This document shows positions 1 through 11,899 of a stretch of 64,000 nt of DNA, in pieces. Position numbers and translations under genes: made by a program. The DNA comes from Archivesica marissinica. Taxonomy: Eukaryota > Mollusca > Bivalvia > Venerida > Vesicomyidae. The stretch is taken from NCBI GenBank assembly GCA_014843695.1, contig CM026403.1, forward strand, positions 5,785,281 to 5,849,280, written 5' to 3'. Under the pieces are notes generated by a model. It made no database searches and was not told the origin of the DNA. It was given only the letters and a program-made list of their open reading frames with translations. Numbering within the stretch: the first letter of the stretch is position 1; each line of letters opens with the position of its first letter.

Positions 1-3000
1 ATACACAGCCAGGAATACAACCATGTTACATGGCAATACACAGCACGGAATACAACCATGTTACATGACAATACACAGCACGGAATACAACCCTGTTACA
101 TGACAATGCACAGCACGGAATACAACCATGTTACATGACAATACACAGCACGGAATACAACCATGTTACATGACAATACACAACCAGGAATACAACCATT
201 TTACATGACAATACACAGCCGGGAATACAACCATGTTACATGACAATACACAACACGGAATACAACCATGTTACATGACAATTCACAGCACTGAATACAA
301 CCATGTTACATGACAATACACAGCCAGGAATACAACCATTTTACATGACAATACATAGTACGGAATACAACCATGTTACATGGCAATACACAGCACGGAA
401 TACAACCATGTTACATGACAATACACAGCCAGGAATACAACATATTACATAGCAATACACAGCACGGAATACAACCATGTTACATGACAATACACAGCAA
501 GGAATACAACCATGTTACATGACAATACACAGCCAGGAATATAACCATGTTAAATGACAATACACAGCACGGAATACAACCATGTTACATGACAATACAT
601 AGCCAGGAATACAACCATGTTACATAGCAATACACAGCACGGAATACAACCATGTTACATGACAATACACCACACGGAATACAACCATGTTACATGACAA
701 TACACAGCACGGAATACAACCATGTTACATGACAATACACAGCACGGAATACAACCATGTTACATGACAATACACAGCACGGAATACAACCATGTTACAT
801 GAAAATACACAACACGGAATACAACCATGTTACATGACAATACACAGCCAGGAATACAACCATATTACATGACAATTCACAGCACTGAATACAACCATGT
901 TACATGACAATACACAGCCAGGAATACAACCATTTTACATGACAATACATAGTACGGAATACAACCATGTTACATGGCAATACACAGCACGGAATACAAC
1001 CATGTTACATGACAATACACAGCCAGGAATACAAACATATTACATAGCAATACACAGCACGGAATACAACCATGTTACATGACAATACACAGCAAGGAAT
1101 ACAACCATGTTACATGACAATACACAGCCAGGAATATAACCATGTTACATGACAATACACAGCACGGAATACAACCATATTACATGACAATACATAGCCA
1201 GGAATACAACCATGTTACATAGCAATACACAGCACGGAATACAACCATGTTACATGACAATACACAACATGGAATACAACCATGTTACATGACAATACAC
1301 AGCCAGGAATACAACCATGTTACATGACAATACACAACACGGAATACAACCATGTTACATGACAATACACCACACGGAATACAACCATGTTACATGACAA
1401 TACACAGCACGGAATACAACCATGTTACATGACAATACACAACACGGAATACAACCATGTTACATGACAATACACCACACGGAATACAACCATGTTACAT
1501 GACAATACACAGCACGGAATACAACCATGTTACATGAAAATACACAACACGGAATACAACCATGTTACATGACAATTCACAGCACTGAATACAACCATGT
1601 TACATGACAATACACAACCAGGAATACAACCATGTTACATGACAATACACAGCCAGGAATACAACCATGTTACATGACAATACATAGTACGGAATACAAC
1701 CATGTTACATGGCAATACACAGCACGGAATACAACCATGTTACATGACAATACACAGCCAGGAATACAAACATATTACATAGCAATACACAGCACGGAAT
1801 ACAACCATGTTACATGACAATACACAGCAAGGAATACAACCATGTTACATGACAATACACAGCCAGGAATATAACCATGTTACATGACAATACACAGCAC
1901 GGAATACAACCATGTTACATGACAATACATAGCCAGGAATACAACCATGTTACATAGCAATACACAGCACGGAATACAACCATGTTACATGACAATACAC
2001 AACATGGAATACAACCATGTTACATGAAAATACATAGCCAGGAATACAACAATGTTACATGACAATACACAACACGGAATACAACCATGTTACATGACAA
2101 TACACAGCATGGAATACAACCATGTTACAGGACAATACACAGCACGGAATACAACCATGTTACATGACAATACACAGCACGGAATACAACCATGTTACAG
2201 GACAATACACAGCACGGAATACAACCATGTTACATGACAATACACAACACGGAATACAACCATGTTACATGACAATACACAGCACGGAATACAACCATGT
2301 TACATGACAATACACAGCCAGGAATACAACCATGTTACATGACAATACACTGCACGGAATACAACCATGTTACATGACAATACACAGCACGGAATACAAC
2401 CATGTTACATGACAATACACAACCAGGAATACAACCATGTTACATGACAATACACAGCCAGGAATACAACCATGTTACATGATAATACACAGCACGGAAT
2501 ACAACCATGTTACATGGTAATACACAGCACGGAATACAACCATGTTACATGGCAATACAAAGCACGGAATACAACCATGTTACATGACAATACACAGCAC
2601 GGTATACAACATGTTACATGACAATACACAACACGGAATACAACCATGTTACATGACAATACACAGCACGGAATATAACCATGTTACATGACAATACACA
2701 GCACGGAATACAACCATGTTACATGACAATACACAGCACGGAATACAACCATGTTACATGACAATACACAGCACGGAATACAACCATGTTACATGACAAT
2801 ACACAGCACGGAATACAACCCTGTTACATGACAATACACAGCACGGAATACAACCATGTTACATGACAATACACAGCACGGAATACAACCATGTTACATG
2901 ACAATAAACAACCAGGAATACAACCATGTTACATGACAATACACAGCACGGAATACAACCATGTTACATGGCAATACACAGCCAGGAATACAACCATGTT

Positions 3001-3526
3001 ACATGACAATACACAGCACGGAATACAACCATGTTACATGGTAATACACAGCACGGAATACAACCATGTTACATGGCAATATACAGCACGGAATACAACC
3101 ATGTTACATGACAATACACAGCACGGAATACAACCATGTTACATGACAATACACAGCACGGAATACAACCATGTTACATGACAATACACAGCCAGGAATA
3201 CAACCATGTTACACGGCAATACACAGCCAGGAATACAACCATGTTACATGACAATACACAGCCAGGAATACAACCATGTTACATGACAATACACAGCACG
3301 GAATACAACCATGTTACACGACAATACACAGCACGGAATACAACCATGTTACATGGCAATACACAGCCAGGAATACAACCATGTTACATGGCAATACACA
3401 GCACGGAATACAACCATGTTACATGGCAATACACAGCCAGGAATACAACCATGTTACACGACAATACACAGCACGGAATACAACCATATTACACGACAAT
3501 ACACAGCACGGAATACAACCATGTTA
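1..3526. repeat. 35-bp minisatellite, array A
   Basis: About 100 head-to-tail copies of a 35-bp unit that begins ATGTTACATGACAATACACA. Common variants are TGGCAATACA for TGACAATACA and AGCCAGGAA for AGCACGGAA. The array runs off the left edge, so its true length is unknown. A rare variant containing CATATTACATAGCAATACAC occurs at about 441, 1036 and 1771. The last two are 735 bp (21 units) apart and the first two 595 bp (17 units), which shows higher-order duplication. Short open frames of 61-160 codons on the + strand are produced by the 105-bp (3 x 35) reading cycle and are not genes. The right end is cut by a family A SINE. Confidence 0.97.
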
Positions 3527-3816
3527 GTGTGCTTTTACGTTTATTTATCGTCGCTACCGGTTGCCCATATGAGCGACGCCTCCTGAAGAGATTAGTTATT
3601 TTAGAATTTGGAGGATAGTGCAATGACACAGACAGAGACCCATTCCAGAATATCCTCTGGTTCTTTTACGTGCACGGTGTACAGCATCGACACGAGACCT
3701 CGGTTTAACGTCCCATCTGAAAGACTATTAATTGTATTAAGGTCAGACGGGGGATCGAACCTGCGATCCCTGGATTACCAGTCCAGCGTGTTACCACTGG
3801 ACTACATATCCGTCTG
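3527..3816 (-). mobile_element. SINE family A, full length
   Basis: A tRNA-derived SINE on the minus strand. Read in its own direction it has a head with A box TAGTCCAGTGG, a stem-loop CTGGACTGGTAATCCAG with loop bases in the position of a GGT (Thr) anticodon, and B box GGTTCGATCC. A body of about 160 bp follows, then a tail hairpin (CGTCGCT...AGCGACG) ending ATAAATAAACGTAAAA. It lies inside a terminal 35-bp unit: GTTA precedes it and GTTACATGACAATA follows it, which suggests a short target duplication. The T-stem does not pair well, so this is not a functional tRNA gene. I cannot assign the family to a named database entry. Confidence 0.9.
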
Positions 3817-4304
3817 TTACATGACAATAGACGATTTGCACAGGCGTATTGCAGTTAACACTAAGAGAAGATAATTTCGAATAACATTAGTTGCATTACA
3901 TGTAAAGGTTACCTCCCATATATTACAATATGTCATGGGATGTGTGGATGTTTTCCCAAGCTTCGTATGATGGATGACATCACGTACGATGGTGTGAAAT
4001 ACTTTATTTTATACAGCTTTGGAGGTGGAAGCAAGGCACCGGGAATATTCTGTTTAGCGAATACGAATAGTTTATTCAGTATTAAACATTCCATAACAAT
4101 GTGTATAACCTACACAACTAGAATACATAAGTATATAATACAGTATGTAAACGGGTGTAGGACAATAATCCCCGGACAATACCCCCCATATAGTTTGACA
4201 TAGGCGGACAATATCCCCCATCAAAATGTCAAGGCGGACAATATCCCCATGTGGAAAATCACAGGGCGGACCTATACAGAAAAAAGGTTGTTATTTATAA
4301 GTTA
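3817..4304. other. Unique segment, copy 1 of a recent duplication
   Basis: Non-repetitive sequence with no convincing gene. Together with the SINE before it, it matches 10511-11287 with about three differences in 780 bp. An 87-codon open frame (3940-4203, +) is present in both copies, but it has no recognisable domain and its conservation follows from the recent duplication. Homology stops at about 4304, just after TTATTTATAAGTTA. The last 100 bp hold two GGACAATATCCCC units in the opposite orientation to the array that follows. Confidence 0.85.
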
Positions 4305-5213
4305 ACAAGGGTGGTGGATAATGTTTGGGGGGATATAGTCCTACCCGTGAATTCCAATGGGGGATATATGTCCGCCTTATGATTTTCCATGGGGGTATTT
4401 TCCGCCCTGTCTTTCTGATGGGGGAATATTGTCCGCCTGTGTCAAAATATATGGGGGGGGGATATTGTCCGGAGGGTGGGATATTGTCCGCCTATAGGGA
4501 GGAGGGATATTGTCCGCCTATATGGAGGGGGATATTGTCCGCCTATAGGGAGGGGATATTGTCCGGGGGATATTGTCCACCTATATGGAGCGGTGATATT
4601 GTCCGGAGGGATATTGTCCGGGGGATATTTTCCGCCTATAGGGAGAGGGATATTGTCCGCCTATAGGGAGGGGGGATATTGTCCGGGGGATATTGTCCGG
4701 GGGGGATATTTTCCGGGGGGATATTGTCGGGGGGATATTGTCCGGGGGATATTGTCTGGGAGGGGATATTGTCCGGGGGATATTGTCCGCCTATAGGGAG
4801 GGGATATTGTCCGGGGGGATATTGTCCAAGGGGATATTGTCCGGGGGGATATTGTCCGCCTATAGGGAGGGGATATTGTCCGGGATATTGTCCGCCTATA
4901 GGGAGGGTGGGATATTGTCCGGGGGGATATTGTCCGCCTATAGGGAGGGGGATATTGTCCGGGGGGATATTGTCCGGGGGATATTGTCCTGGGGGATATT
5001 GTCCGGGGGATATTGTCCAGGGGATATTGTCCGGGGGGATATTGTCCGGGGGATATTGTCCGGGGGGATATTGTCCAGGGGGATATTGTCCGGGGGGATA
5101 TTGTCCGGGGGATATTGTCCTGGGGGATATTGTCCGGGGGATATTGTCCAGGGGATATTGTCCGGGGGGATATTGTCCGGGATTATTGTCCGGGGGATAT
5201 TGTCCCGGGGACA
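4305..5213. repeat. G-rich 14-bp array (GGGGGATATTGTCC) with spacer variants
   Basis: About 55 copies of a short unit GGGGGATATTGTCC, some followed by GCCTATAGGGAGG. Unit length varies from 13 to about 27 bp. Runs of four to seven G recur every 9-10 bases on the + strand, so G-quadruplexes are possible. Units in reverse orientation (GGACAATATCCCC) sit at about 4147-4250, giving an inverted arrangement around a short spacer. Proline/glycine-rich open frames on both strands are artefacts. The array abuts a LINE 3' end on its right. Confidence 0.95.
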
Positions 5214-5216
5214 ATT

Positions 5217-5237
5217 TCATATATCATCATATTCCAT

Positions 5238-5297
<60 letters not shown>

Positions 5298-5467
5298 TAT
5301 AGGTTCTCTACTTTTCAGCTTTAACATTACTATATAATTCCAATATGCAGTTTTCACTTATAGTCCTATCATTTGATTTGTATATATGTTGAGGGCCTCG
5401 TGGTAAATTATCTTGTGTTAAATGAGTTCTCTCGTAAAATAAAGTCTTTATTATTATTATTATTATA
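5217..5467 (+). mobile_element. 5'-truncated LINE 3' end
   Basis: This matches the 3' end of the LINE at 20263-22574. Shared blocks include ATCATCATATTCCAT, TTTTCAGCTTT, TGTATATATGTTGAGGGCCT and AATAAAGTCTTTATTATTATT. It ends in the same (ATT)n tail. An (AT)n tract has expanded inside it at 5240-5293. It carries no coding sequence. Strong 5' truncation is normal for non-LTR elements copied by target-primed reverse transcription. Confidence 0.88.
5240..5293. repeat. (AT)n microsatellite
   Basis: An uninterrupted AT dinucleotide run of about 54 bp inside the truncated LINE copy. Confidence 0.99.
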
Positions 5468-5905
5468 AACATTTTGAAGATCATTAGCAAGATAAGTCAC
5501 TATAGAATCCATTAATTGACTAGAAGTTGAAAGAGTCGTGTCATCTGCAATATTTCACCCCAAAAATGTTCCATTTTTAGTTCCATCTGTAGCGTGCTTT
5601 TTTGTGTGACTAATGTTCATATGAGCTTTCATTCAGTATGAAAATATCAACTTTTGCAATTAGTTTGAACCTAATATCTATATTGACTGGAATATTATCA
5701 TACAAAGTAAGTACGGTTTTCCTGTTATCTTCGAGTAGGCCTAGATGCGTTTCAATGTCATTGCCGTTTTAATTAGTGTAGAAAAGTGTAGCGATTTGTC
5801 AGCAAGGATTTTATCTCAGTATATGTTTCGTCTGTGTACACTGTCACTGTTATTGCATATGTCTTAGAAGACTATTTACATTCATATAAAACACCTTCAT
5901 TTGTT
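5468..5905. other. Non-coding; right part duplicated at 63.4 kb
   Basis: No gene is visible. From about 5708 (GTACGGTTTTCCTGTTATCT) to the SINE at 5906 the sequence matches 63078-63569, where a family A SINE has been added. Shared landmarks are TGTTTCGTCTGTGTACACTG and CTTAGAAGACTATTTACATT. It is therefore a dispersed or segmental repeat. The left part (5468-5707) has no recognised content. Confidence 0.8.
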
Positions 5906-6076
5906 AAGCTTTATTTATTTTACAACGATTGCGAAGCAAGTTTTAACAACTTATATTAATCACTCTTGTTGGCTCGGATGAAAGCGTATAATTATGTGGT
6001 CATTCATGTGGGAGGAAACCGGAGTACCCGGAGAAAACTCACCTGTCCGATCTGGCGATCATCGTACCATCTCACA
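5906..6076 (-). mobile_element. SINE family C, 3' portion (split copy)
   Basis: This is the 3' part of a family C SINE on the minus strand, from the AATAAAGCTT-type tail to the body ending at ATCTCACA. It contains the reverse complement of GGTTTTCTCCGGGTACTCCG (one mismatch). The rest of the same SINE, including its tRNA-like head, resumes at 11816. The SINE was split by the element at 6077-11815. Confidence 0.92.
6069..6076. repeat. Target site duplication ATCTCACA, left
   Basis: An 8-bp sequence immediately left of the inverted-repeat element. It is repeated exactly at 11816-11823. In unsplit family C copies it occurs once (for example CCATCTCACATACTTC near 63732), so it is a true target duplication. 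Confidence 0.92.
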
Positions 6077-7017
6077 CACAGGGATTCGGCACGTTTGTGG
6101 GTACTAGTCAGGCCCGTCGCTGGGCATACGCAAGTACGCACGTGCGTATCATTGGTCTCAGAAAATGAAAAAATCCAAAAATGCAATAAAACCCCAGGGG
6201 GGTAGTAGGGATACATAGGCGCCGTGATGTGTGGAATGGTGGAATAATATAACCCACTGCAAATATGGTGCATCTCGAAATTTAGTGTGTGCTATTTTAC
6301 GTGCTTGTTTAATTGATAATGGCGATAGATCATGTATATTATACATCTAGCCTTAATTTATACCTTTCTACGGATTGTCGTAAGAACTTTAGTCCTGTAC
6401 GTTACAAAATGCACTAAAATGCAGGAAATTGCTTCCTCATTTCAAACAATTTCAGGGGAGGGGCATGCCCCCGGACCCCCCTAGCGTACTAGCTCGCTAT
6501 GATCACTCGACAAACAAGCATATTTGACCGTGCGTATCATAAAAATAGCTCCAGCGACGGCCCTGCTAGTATATATATTTAAGTACAGGGATAATACTCT
6601 GTGGGATGTCAGATTTCGCATCGATCAGTAAAATGGCCCTATCTGAAACAATTTTGTACAAAGCTGTCCAAATATAACGCCTATCCCGAGTCTTTATATT
6701 GTTCTTCAAATAAAACACAACTTTAAGCTGCATGCATGTATACTTTGCAAACAATTGCCCCAAACATTGGCCATAGCAGGTCACATTTCCGTACTAGGAC
6801 ACGGGTTCTGTCAGCAACAAAAACAATCTTCGACGGGAGAGTTTTAACTGTGAATAACATTATCAATAAAATGTGTTTCCACTAACGTGTAGGTTTATTC
6901 GGCAAAAATGTACGTCAAAAAGAGATTTCGTAGCATTTTCAATTTGTTTTGAAAAATTCTAAAGCGGCGCAATTCACGTTGATACGAGCGTTGAAACGAG
7001 CGTTCTGATTGGATTAT
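6077..7017. repeat. Left terminal inverted-repeat arm (interrupted)
   Basis: The reverse complement of 11335-11815 once the insertion at 6109-6565 and one CTAGT are removed. It ends at TTCTGATTGGATTAT. A 72-codon open frame (6566-6784, minus) appears in both arms with two substitutions. It has no known domain and most likely reflects arm conservation, not coding. Confidence 0.9.
6109..6565. mobile_element. 457-bp MITE with 15-bp terminal inverted repeats
   Basis: Left end CAGGCCCGTCGCTGG and right end CCAGCGACGGCCCTG are inverted repeats with one mismatch. CTAGT is duplicated on each side (6104-6108 and 6566-6570). The uninterrupted site exists once in the opposite arm (ACTAG at 11784-11788), which proves the insertion. 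Internally it has the palindrome TACGCACGTGCGTA (6135-6148) and GGGCATGCCCCCGGACCCCC near the right end. CAGGSCCG-type ends suggest a hAT-like origin. A 5-bp duplication is unusual for hAT apart from the hAT5 group, so the superfamily stays open. There is no coding capacity. Confidence 0.9.
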
Positions 7018-7029
7018 TAGAATGTAACA
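7012..7029. repeat. 18-bp direct repeat at left cargo junction
   Basis: GATTATTAGAATGTAACA occurs here, next to the left arm, and again at 11288-11305, next to the right arm. The two copies bracket the minisatellite cargo. Removing the cargo and one copy would leave a continuous 50-60-bp loop between the arms. Confidence 0.8.
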
Positions 7030-10000
7030 GGAATACAACCATGTTAAATGGTAATACACAGCCAGGAATACAACCATGTTACATTACAATACACAGCCAG
7101 CAATACAACTATGTTACATGACAATACACAGCGCGGAATACAACCATGTTACATTGCAATACACAGCACGGAATACAACCATGTTACATTGCAATACACA
7201 GCACGGAATACAACCATGTTACATGACAATACACAGCACGGAATACAACCATGTTACATGACAATACACAGCCAGGAATACAACCATGTTACATGGCAAT
7301 ATACAGCACGGAATACAACCATGTTACATGGCAATATACAGCACGGAATACAACCATGTTACATGACAATATACAGCACGGAATACAACCATGTTACATG
7401 GCAATATACAGCACGGAATACAACCATGTTACACGGCAATACACAGCACGGAATACAACCATGTTACATGACAATACACAGCACGGTATGCAACATGTTA
7501 CATGACAATACACAGCCAGGAATACAACCATGTTACACGGCAATACACAGCCAGGAATACAACCATGTTACATGACAATACACAGCACGGAATACAACCA
7601 TGTTACATGGCAATACACAGCCAGGAATACAACCATGTTACATGACAATACACAGCCAGGAATACAACCATGTTACATGACAATACACAGCCAGGAATAC
7701 AACCATGTTACATGGCAATACACAGCCAGGAATACAACCATGTTACATGACAATACACAGCCAGGAATACAACCATGTTACATGACAATACACAGCCAGG
7801 AATACAACCATGTTACATGACAATACACAACCAGGAATACAACCATGTTACATGCCAATACACAGCACGGAATACAACCATGTTACATGACAATACACAG
7901 CCAGGAATACAACCATGTTACATGACAATACACAGCACGGAATACAACCATGTTACATGGCAATACACAGTCAGGAATACAACCATGTTACATGACAATA
8001 CACAACCAGGAATACAACCATGTTACATGACAATACACAGCCAGGAATACAGCCATGTTACATGACAATACACAACCAGGAATACAACCATGTTACATGA
8101 CAATACACAGCCAGGAATACAACCATGTTACATGACAATACACAGCCAGGAATACAACCATGTTACATGACAATACACAGCCAGGAATACAACCATGTTA
8201 CAGGACAATACACAGCACGGAATACAACCATGTTACATGACAATACACAGCACGGAATACAACCATGTTACATGACAATACACAGCACGGAATACAACCA
8301 TGTTACATGACAATACACAGCCAGAAATACAACCATGTTACATGACAATACACAGCACGGAATACAACCATGTTACAGGACAATACACAGCACGGAATAC
8401 AACCATGTTACATGACAATAAACAGCCAGAAATACAACCATGTTACATGACAATACACAGCACCGAATACAACCATGTTACATGACAATACACAGCACGG
8501 AATACAACAATGTTACATGACAATACACAGCATGGAATACAACCATGTTACATGACAATACACAGCGCGGAATACAACCATGTTACATTGCAATACACAG
8601 CACGGAATACAACCATGTTACATTGCAATACACAGCGCGGAATACAACAATGTTACATGACAATACACAGCATGGAATACAACCATGTTACATGACAATA
8701 CACAGCACGGAATACAACCATGTTACATGGTAATACACAGCACGGAATACAACCATGTTACATGGCAATATACAGCACGGAATACAACCATGTTACATGA
8801 CAATACACAGCACGGAATACAACCATGTTACATGACAATACACAGCACGGAATACAACCATGTTACATGACAATACACAGCACGGAATACAACCATGTTA
8901 CATGGCAATACACAGCACGGAATACAACCATGTTACATGGCAATACACAGCCAGGAATACAACCATGTTACATGGCAATACACAGCACGGAATACAACCA
9001 TGTTACATGGCAATACACAGCCAGGAATACAACCATGTTACATGACAATACACAGCCAGGAATACAACCATGTTACATGACAATACACAGCACGGAATAC
9101 AACCATGTTACATGACAATACACAACCAGGAATACAACCATGTTACATGACAATACACAGCCAGGAATACAGCCATGTTACATGACAATACACAACCAGG
9201 AATACAACCATGTTACATGACAATACACAGCCAGGAATACAACCATGTTACATGACAATACACAGCCAGGAATACAACCATGTTACATGACAATACACAG
9301 CCAGGAATACAACCATGTTACATGACAATACACAGCACGGAATACAACCATGTTACATGACAATACACAGCACGGAATACAACCATGTTACATGACAATA
9401 CACAGCACGGAATACAACCATGTTACATGACAATACACAGCCAGAAATACAACCATGTTACATGACAATACACAGCACGGAATACAACCATGTTACAGGA
9501 CAATACCCAGCACGGAATACAACCATGTTACATGACAATAAACAGCCAGAAATACAACCATGTTACATGACAATACACAGCACCGAATACAACCATGTTA
9601 CATGACAATACACAGCCAGGAATACAACCATGTTACATGACAATAAACAGCATGGAATACAACCATGTTACATGACAATGCACAGCACGGAATACAACCA
9701 TGTTAAATGACAATACACAGCACGGAATACAACCATGTTACATGGCAATACACAACCAGGAATACAACCATGTTACATGGCAATACACAGCACGGAATAC
9801 AACCATGTTACATGACAATACACAGCACGGAATACAACCATGTTACATGACAATACACAGCACGGAATACAACCATGTTACATGACAATACACAGCACGG
9901 AATACAACCATGTTACATGGCAATACACAGCACGGAATACAACCATGTTACATGACAATACACAGCCAGGAATACAACCATGTTACATGACAATACACAG

Positions 10001-10510
10001 CACGGAATACAACCATGTTACATGGCAATACACAGCACGGAATACAACCATGTTACATGGCAATATACAGCACGGAATACAACCATGTTACATGACAATA
10101 CACAGCACGGAATACAACCATGTTACATGACAATACACAGCACGGAATACAACCATGTTACATGACAATACACAGCACGGAATACAACCATGTTACATGA
10201 CAATACACAGCACGGAATACAACCATGTTACATGGCAATATACAGCACGGAATACAACCATGTTACATGACAATACACAGCACGGAATACAACCATGTTA
10301 CATGACAATACACAGCCAGGAATACAACCATGTTACATGGCAATACACAGCCAGGAATACAACCATGTTACATGGCAATATACAGCACGGAATACAACCA
10401 TGTTACATGACAATACATAGCACGGAATACAACCATGTTACATGACAATACATAGCACGGAATACAACCATGTTACATGACAATACACAGCACGGAATAC
10501 AACCATGTTA
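7030..10510. repeat. 35-bp minisatellite, array B
   Basis: About 99 copies of the same 35-bp unit as array A. It has private variants (ACATTGCAATACACAG, AGCCAGAAATACAACC). The block with CCAGAAATAC variants at about 8300-8485 recurs at 9420-9605, an offset of 1120 bp or 32 units, so the array also expanded by multi-unit duplication. It forms most of the cargo of the inverted-repeat element and ends at a family A SINE exactly as array A does. Confidence 0.97.
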
Positions 10511-10800
10511 GTGTGCTTTTACGTTTATTTATCGTCGCTACCGGTTGCCCATATGAGCGACGCCTCCTGAAGAGATTAGTTATTTTAGAATTTGGAGGAT
10601 AGTGCAATGATACAGACAGAGACCCATTCCAGAATATCCTCTGGTTCTTTTACGTGCACGGTGTACAGCATCGACACGAGACCTCGGTTTAACGTCCCAT
10701 CTGAAAGACTATTAATTGTATTAAGGTCAGACGGGGGATCGAACCTGCGATCCCTGGATTACCAGTCCAGCGTGTTACCACTGGACTACATATCCGTCTG
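10511..10800 (-). mobile_element. SINE family A, full length (duplicate of 3527-3816)
   Basis: Same structure, flanking junctions and insertion point as the copy at 3527-3816, with a single base change within the element (GATACAG for GACACAG). It moved with the neighbouring array and segment and did not insert independently. Confidence 0.93.
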
Positions 10801-11287
10801 TTACAAGACAATAGACGATTTGCACAGGCGTATTGCAGTTAACACTAAGAGAAGATAATTTCGAATAACATTAGTTGCATTACATGTAAAGGTTACCTCC
10901 CATATATTACAATATGTCATGGGATGTGTGGATGTTTTCCCAAGCTTCGTATGATGGATGACATCACGTACGATGGTGTGAAATACTTTATTTTATACAG
11001 CTTTGGAGGTGGAAGCAAGGCACCGGGAATATTCTGTTTAGCGAATACGAATAGTTTATTCAGTATTAAACATTCCATAACAATGTGTATAACCTACACA
11101 ACTAGAATACATAAGTATATAATACAGTATGTAAACGGGTGTAGGACAATAATCCCCGGACAATACCCCCCATATAGTTTGACATAGGCGGACAATATCC
11201 CCCATCAAAATGTCAAGGCGGACAATATCCCCTGTGGAAAATCACAGGGCGGACCTATACAGAAAAAAGGTTGTTATTTATAAGTTA
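10801..11287. other. Unique segment, copy 2 of the duplication
   Basis: Near-identical to 3817-4304; the visible differences are GTTACAAGAC for GTTACATGAC and one base missing in ATCCCCTGTGG. The match ends at AAGTTA, where element sequence (GATTATTAGAATG) begins. No gene is recognised. Confidence 0.88.
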
Positions 11288-11334
11288 GATTATTAGAATG
11301 TAACAAGATGTTTTTTTATATATGAAGAATAACC

Positions 11335-11815
11335 ATAATCCAATCAGAACGCTCGTCTCAACGCTCGTATCAACGTGAATTGCGCCGCTTTAGAATTTTT
11401 CAAAACAAATTGAAAATGCTACGAAATCTCTTTTTGACGTACATTTTTGCCGAATAAACCTACACGTTAGTGGAAACACATTTTATTGATAATGTTATTC
11501 ACAGTTAAAACTCTCCCGACGAAGATTTTTTTTTTGTTGCTGACAGAACCCGTGTCCTAGTACGGAAATGTGACCTGCTATGGCCAATGTTTGTGGCAAT
11601 TGTTTGCAAAGTATACATGCATGCAGCTTAAAGTTGTGTTTTATTTGAAGAACAATATAAAGACTCGGGATAGACGTTATATTTGGACAGCTTTGTACAA
11701 AATTGTCTCGGATAGGGCCATTTTACTGATCGATGCGAAATCTGACATCCCACAGAGTAGAATCCCTGTACTTAAATATATATACTAGTACCCCCAAACG
11801 TGCCGAATCCCTGTG
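11335..11815. repeat. Right terminal inverted-repeat arm
   Basis: The uninterrupted 481-bp arm that pairs with 6077-7017. It holds the empty target site for the nested MITE (11784-11788). Confidence 0.9.
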
Positions 11816-11899
11816 ATCTCACATACTTCACGGTCCGAGGATCGAACCCGGGTCGTATTAGTGAGAATCAAGCGTGCTAACGACTGCGCTAATCGGACC
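11816..11899 (-). mobile_element. SINE family C, tRNA-like head (split copy)
   Basis: Continues the SINE interrupted at 6076. It begins with the second ATCTCACA and contains, in reverse complement, the B box GGTTCGATCCTCGGAC and the A-box region TTAGCGCAGTCGTTAGC. Confidence 0.92.

Larger units (their letters stand above)
6077..11815. mobile_element. Long inverted-repeat (foldback-like) transposon carrying a minisatellite
   Basis: Ends are CACAGGGATTCGGCACGTTT on the left and its reverse complement on the right. Both sit inside one family C SINE and are flanked by the 8-bp duplication ATCTCACA. The inverted arms are about 480 bp each (6077-7017 without the nested insertion, and 11335-11815) and agree at about 97-98% by eye. 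Between them lie a 35-bp minisatellite, a family A SINE and a unique segment. There is no transposase, so it is nonautonomous. An 8-bp duplication with CA...TG ends fits hAT, P or Merlin-type transposases; I cannot choose between them. Total length is 5739 bp, or 5277 bp without the nested element. Mobile elements with tandem-repeat cores are known in bivalves (pearl elements) and flies (Tetris), but this one is larger. Confidence 0.87.

Noticed and set aside
3740..3816. tRNA-Thr gene in the SINE head
   Set aside because: A and B boxes and an anticodon-like loop are present, but the T-stem does not pair and the sequence continues into a repeated SINE body.
3940..4203. An 87-codon frame identical at 10924-11187
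   Set aside because: Identity follows from the recent duplication of the whole segment; no domain is recognised.
6566..11788. A conserved 72-codon frame in both inverted arms (6566-6784 minus, 11570-11788 plus)
   Set aside because: The arms are about 97-98% identical over their entire length, so conservation is not specific to the frame; the substitutions are non-conservative (G/W, I/R).
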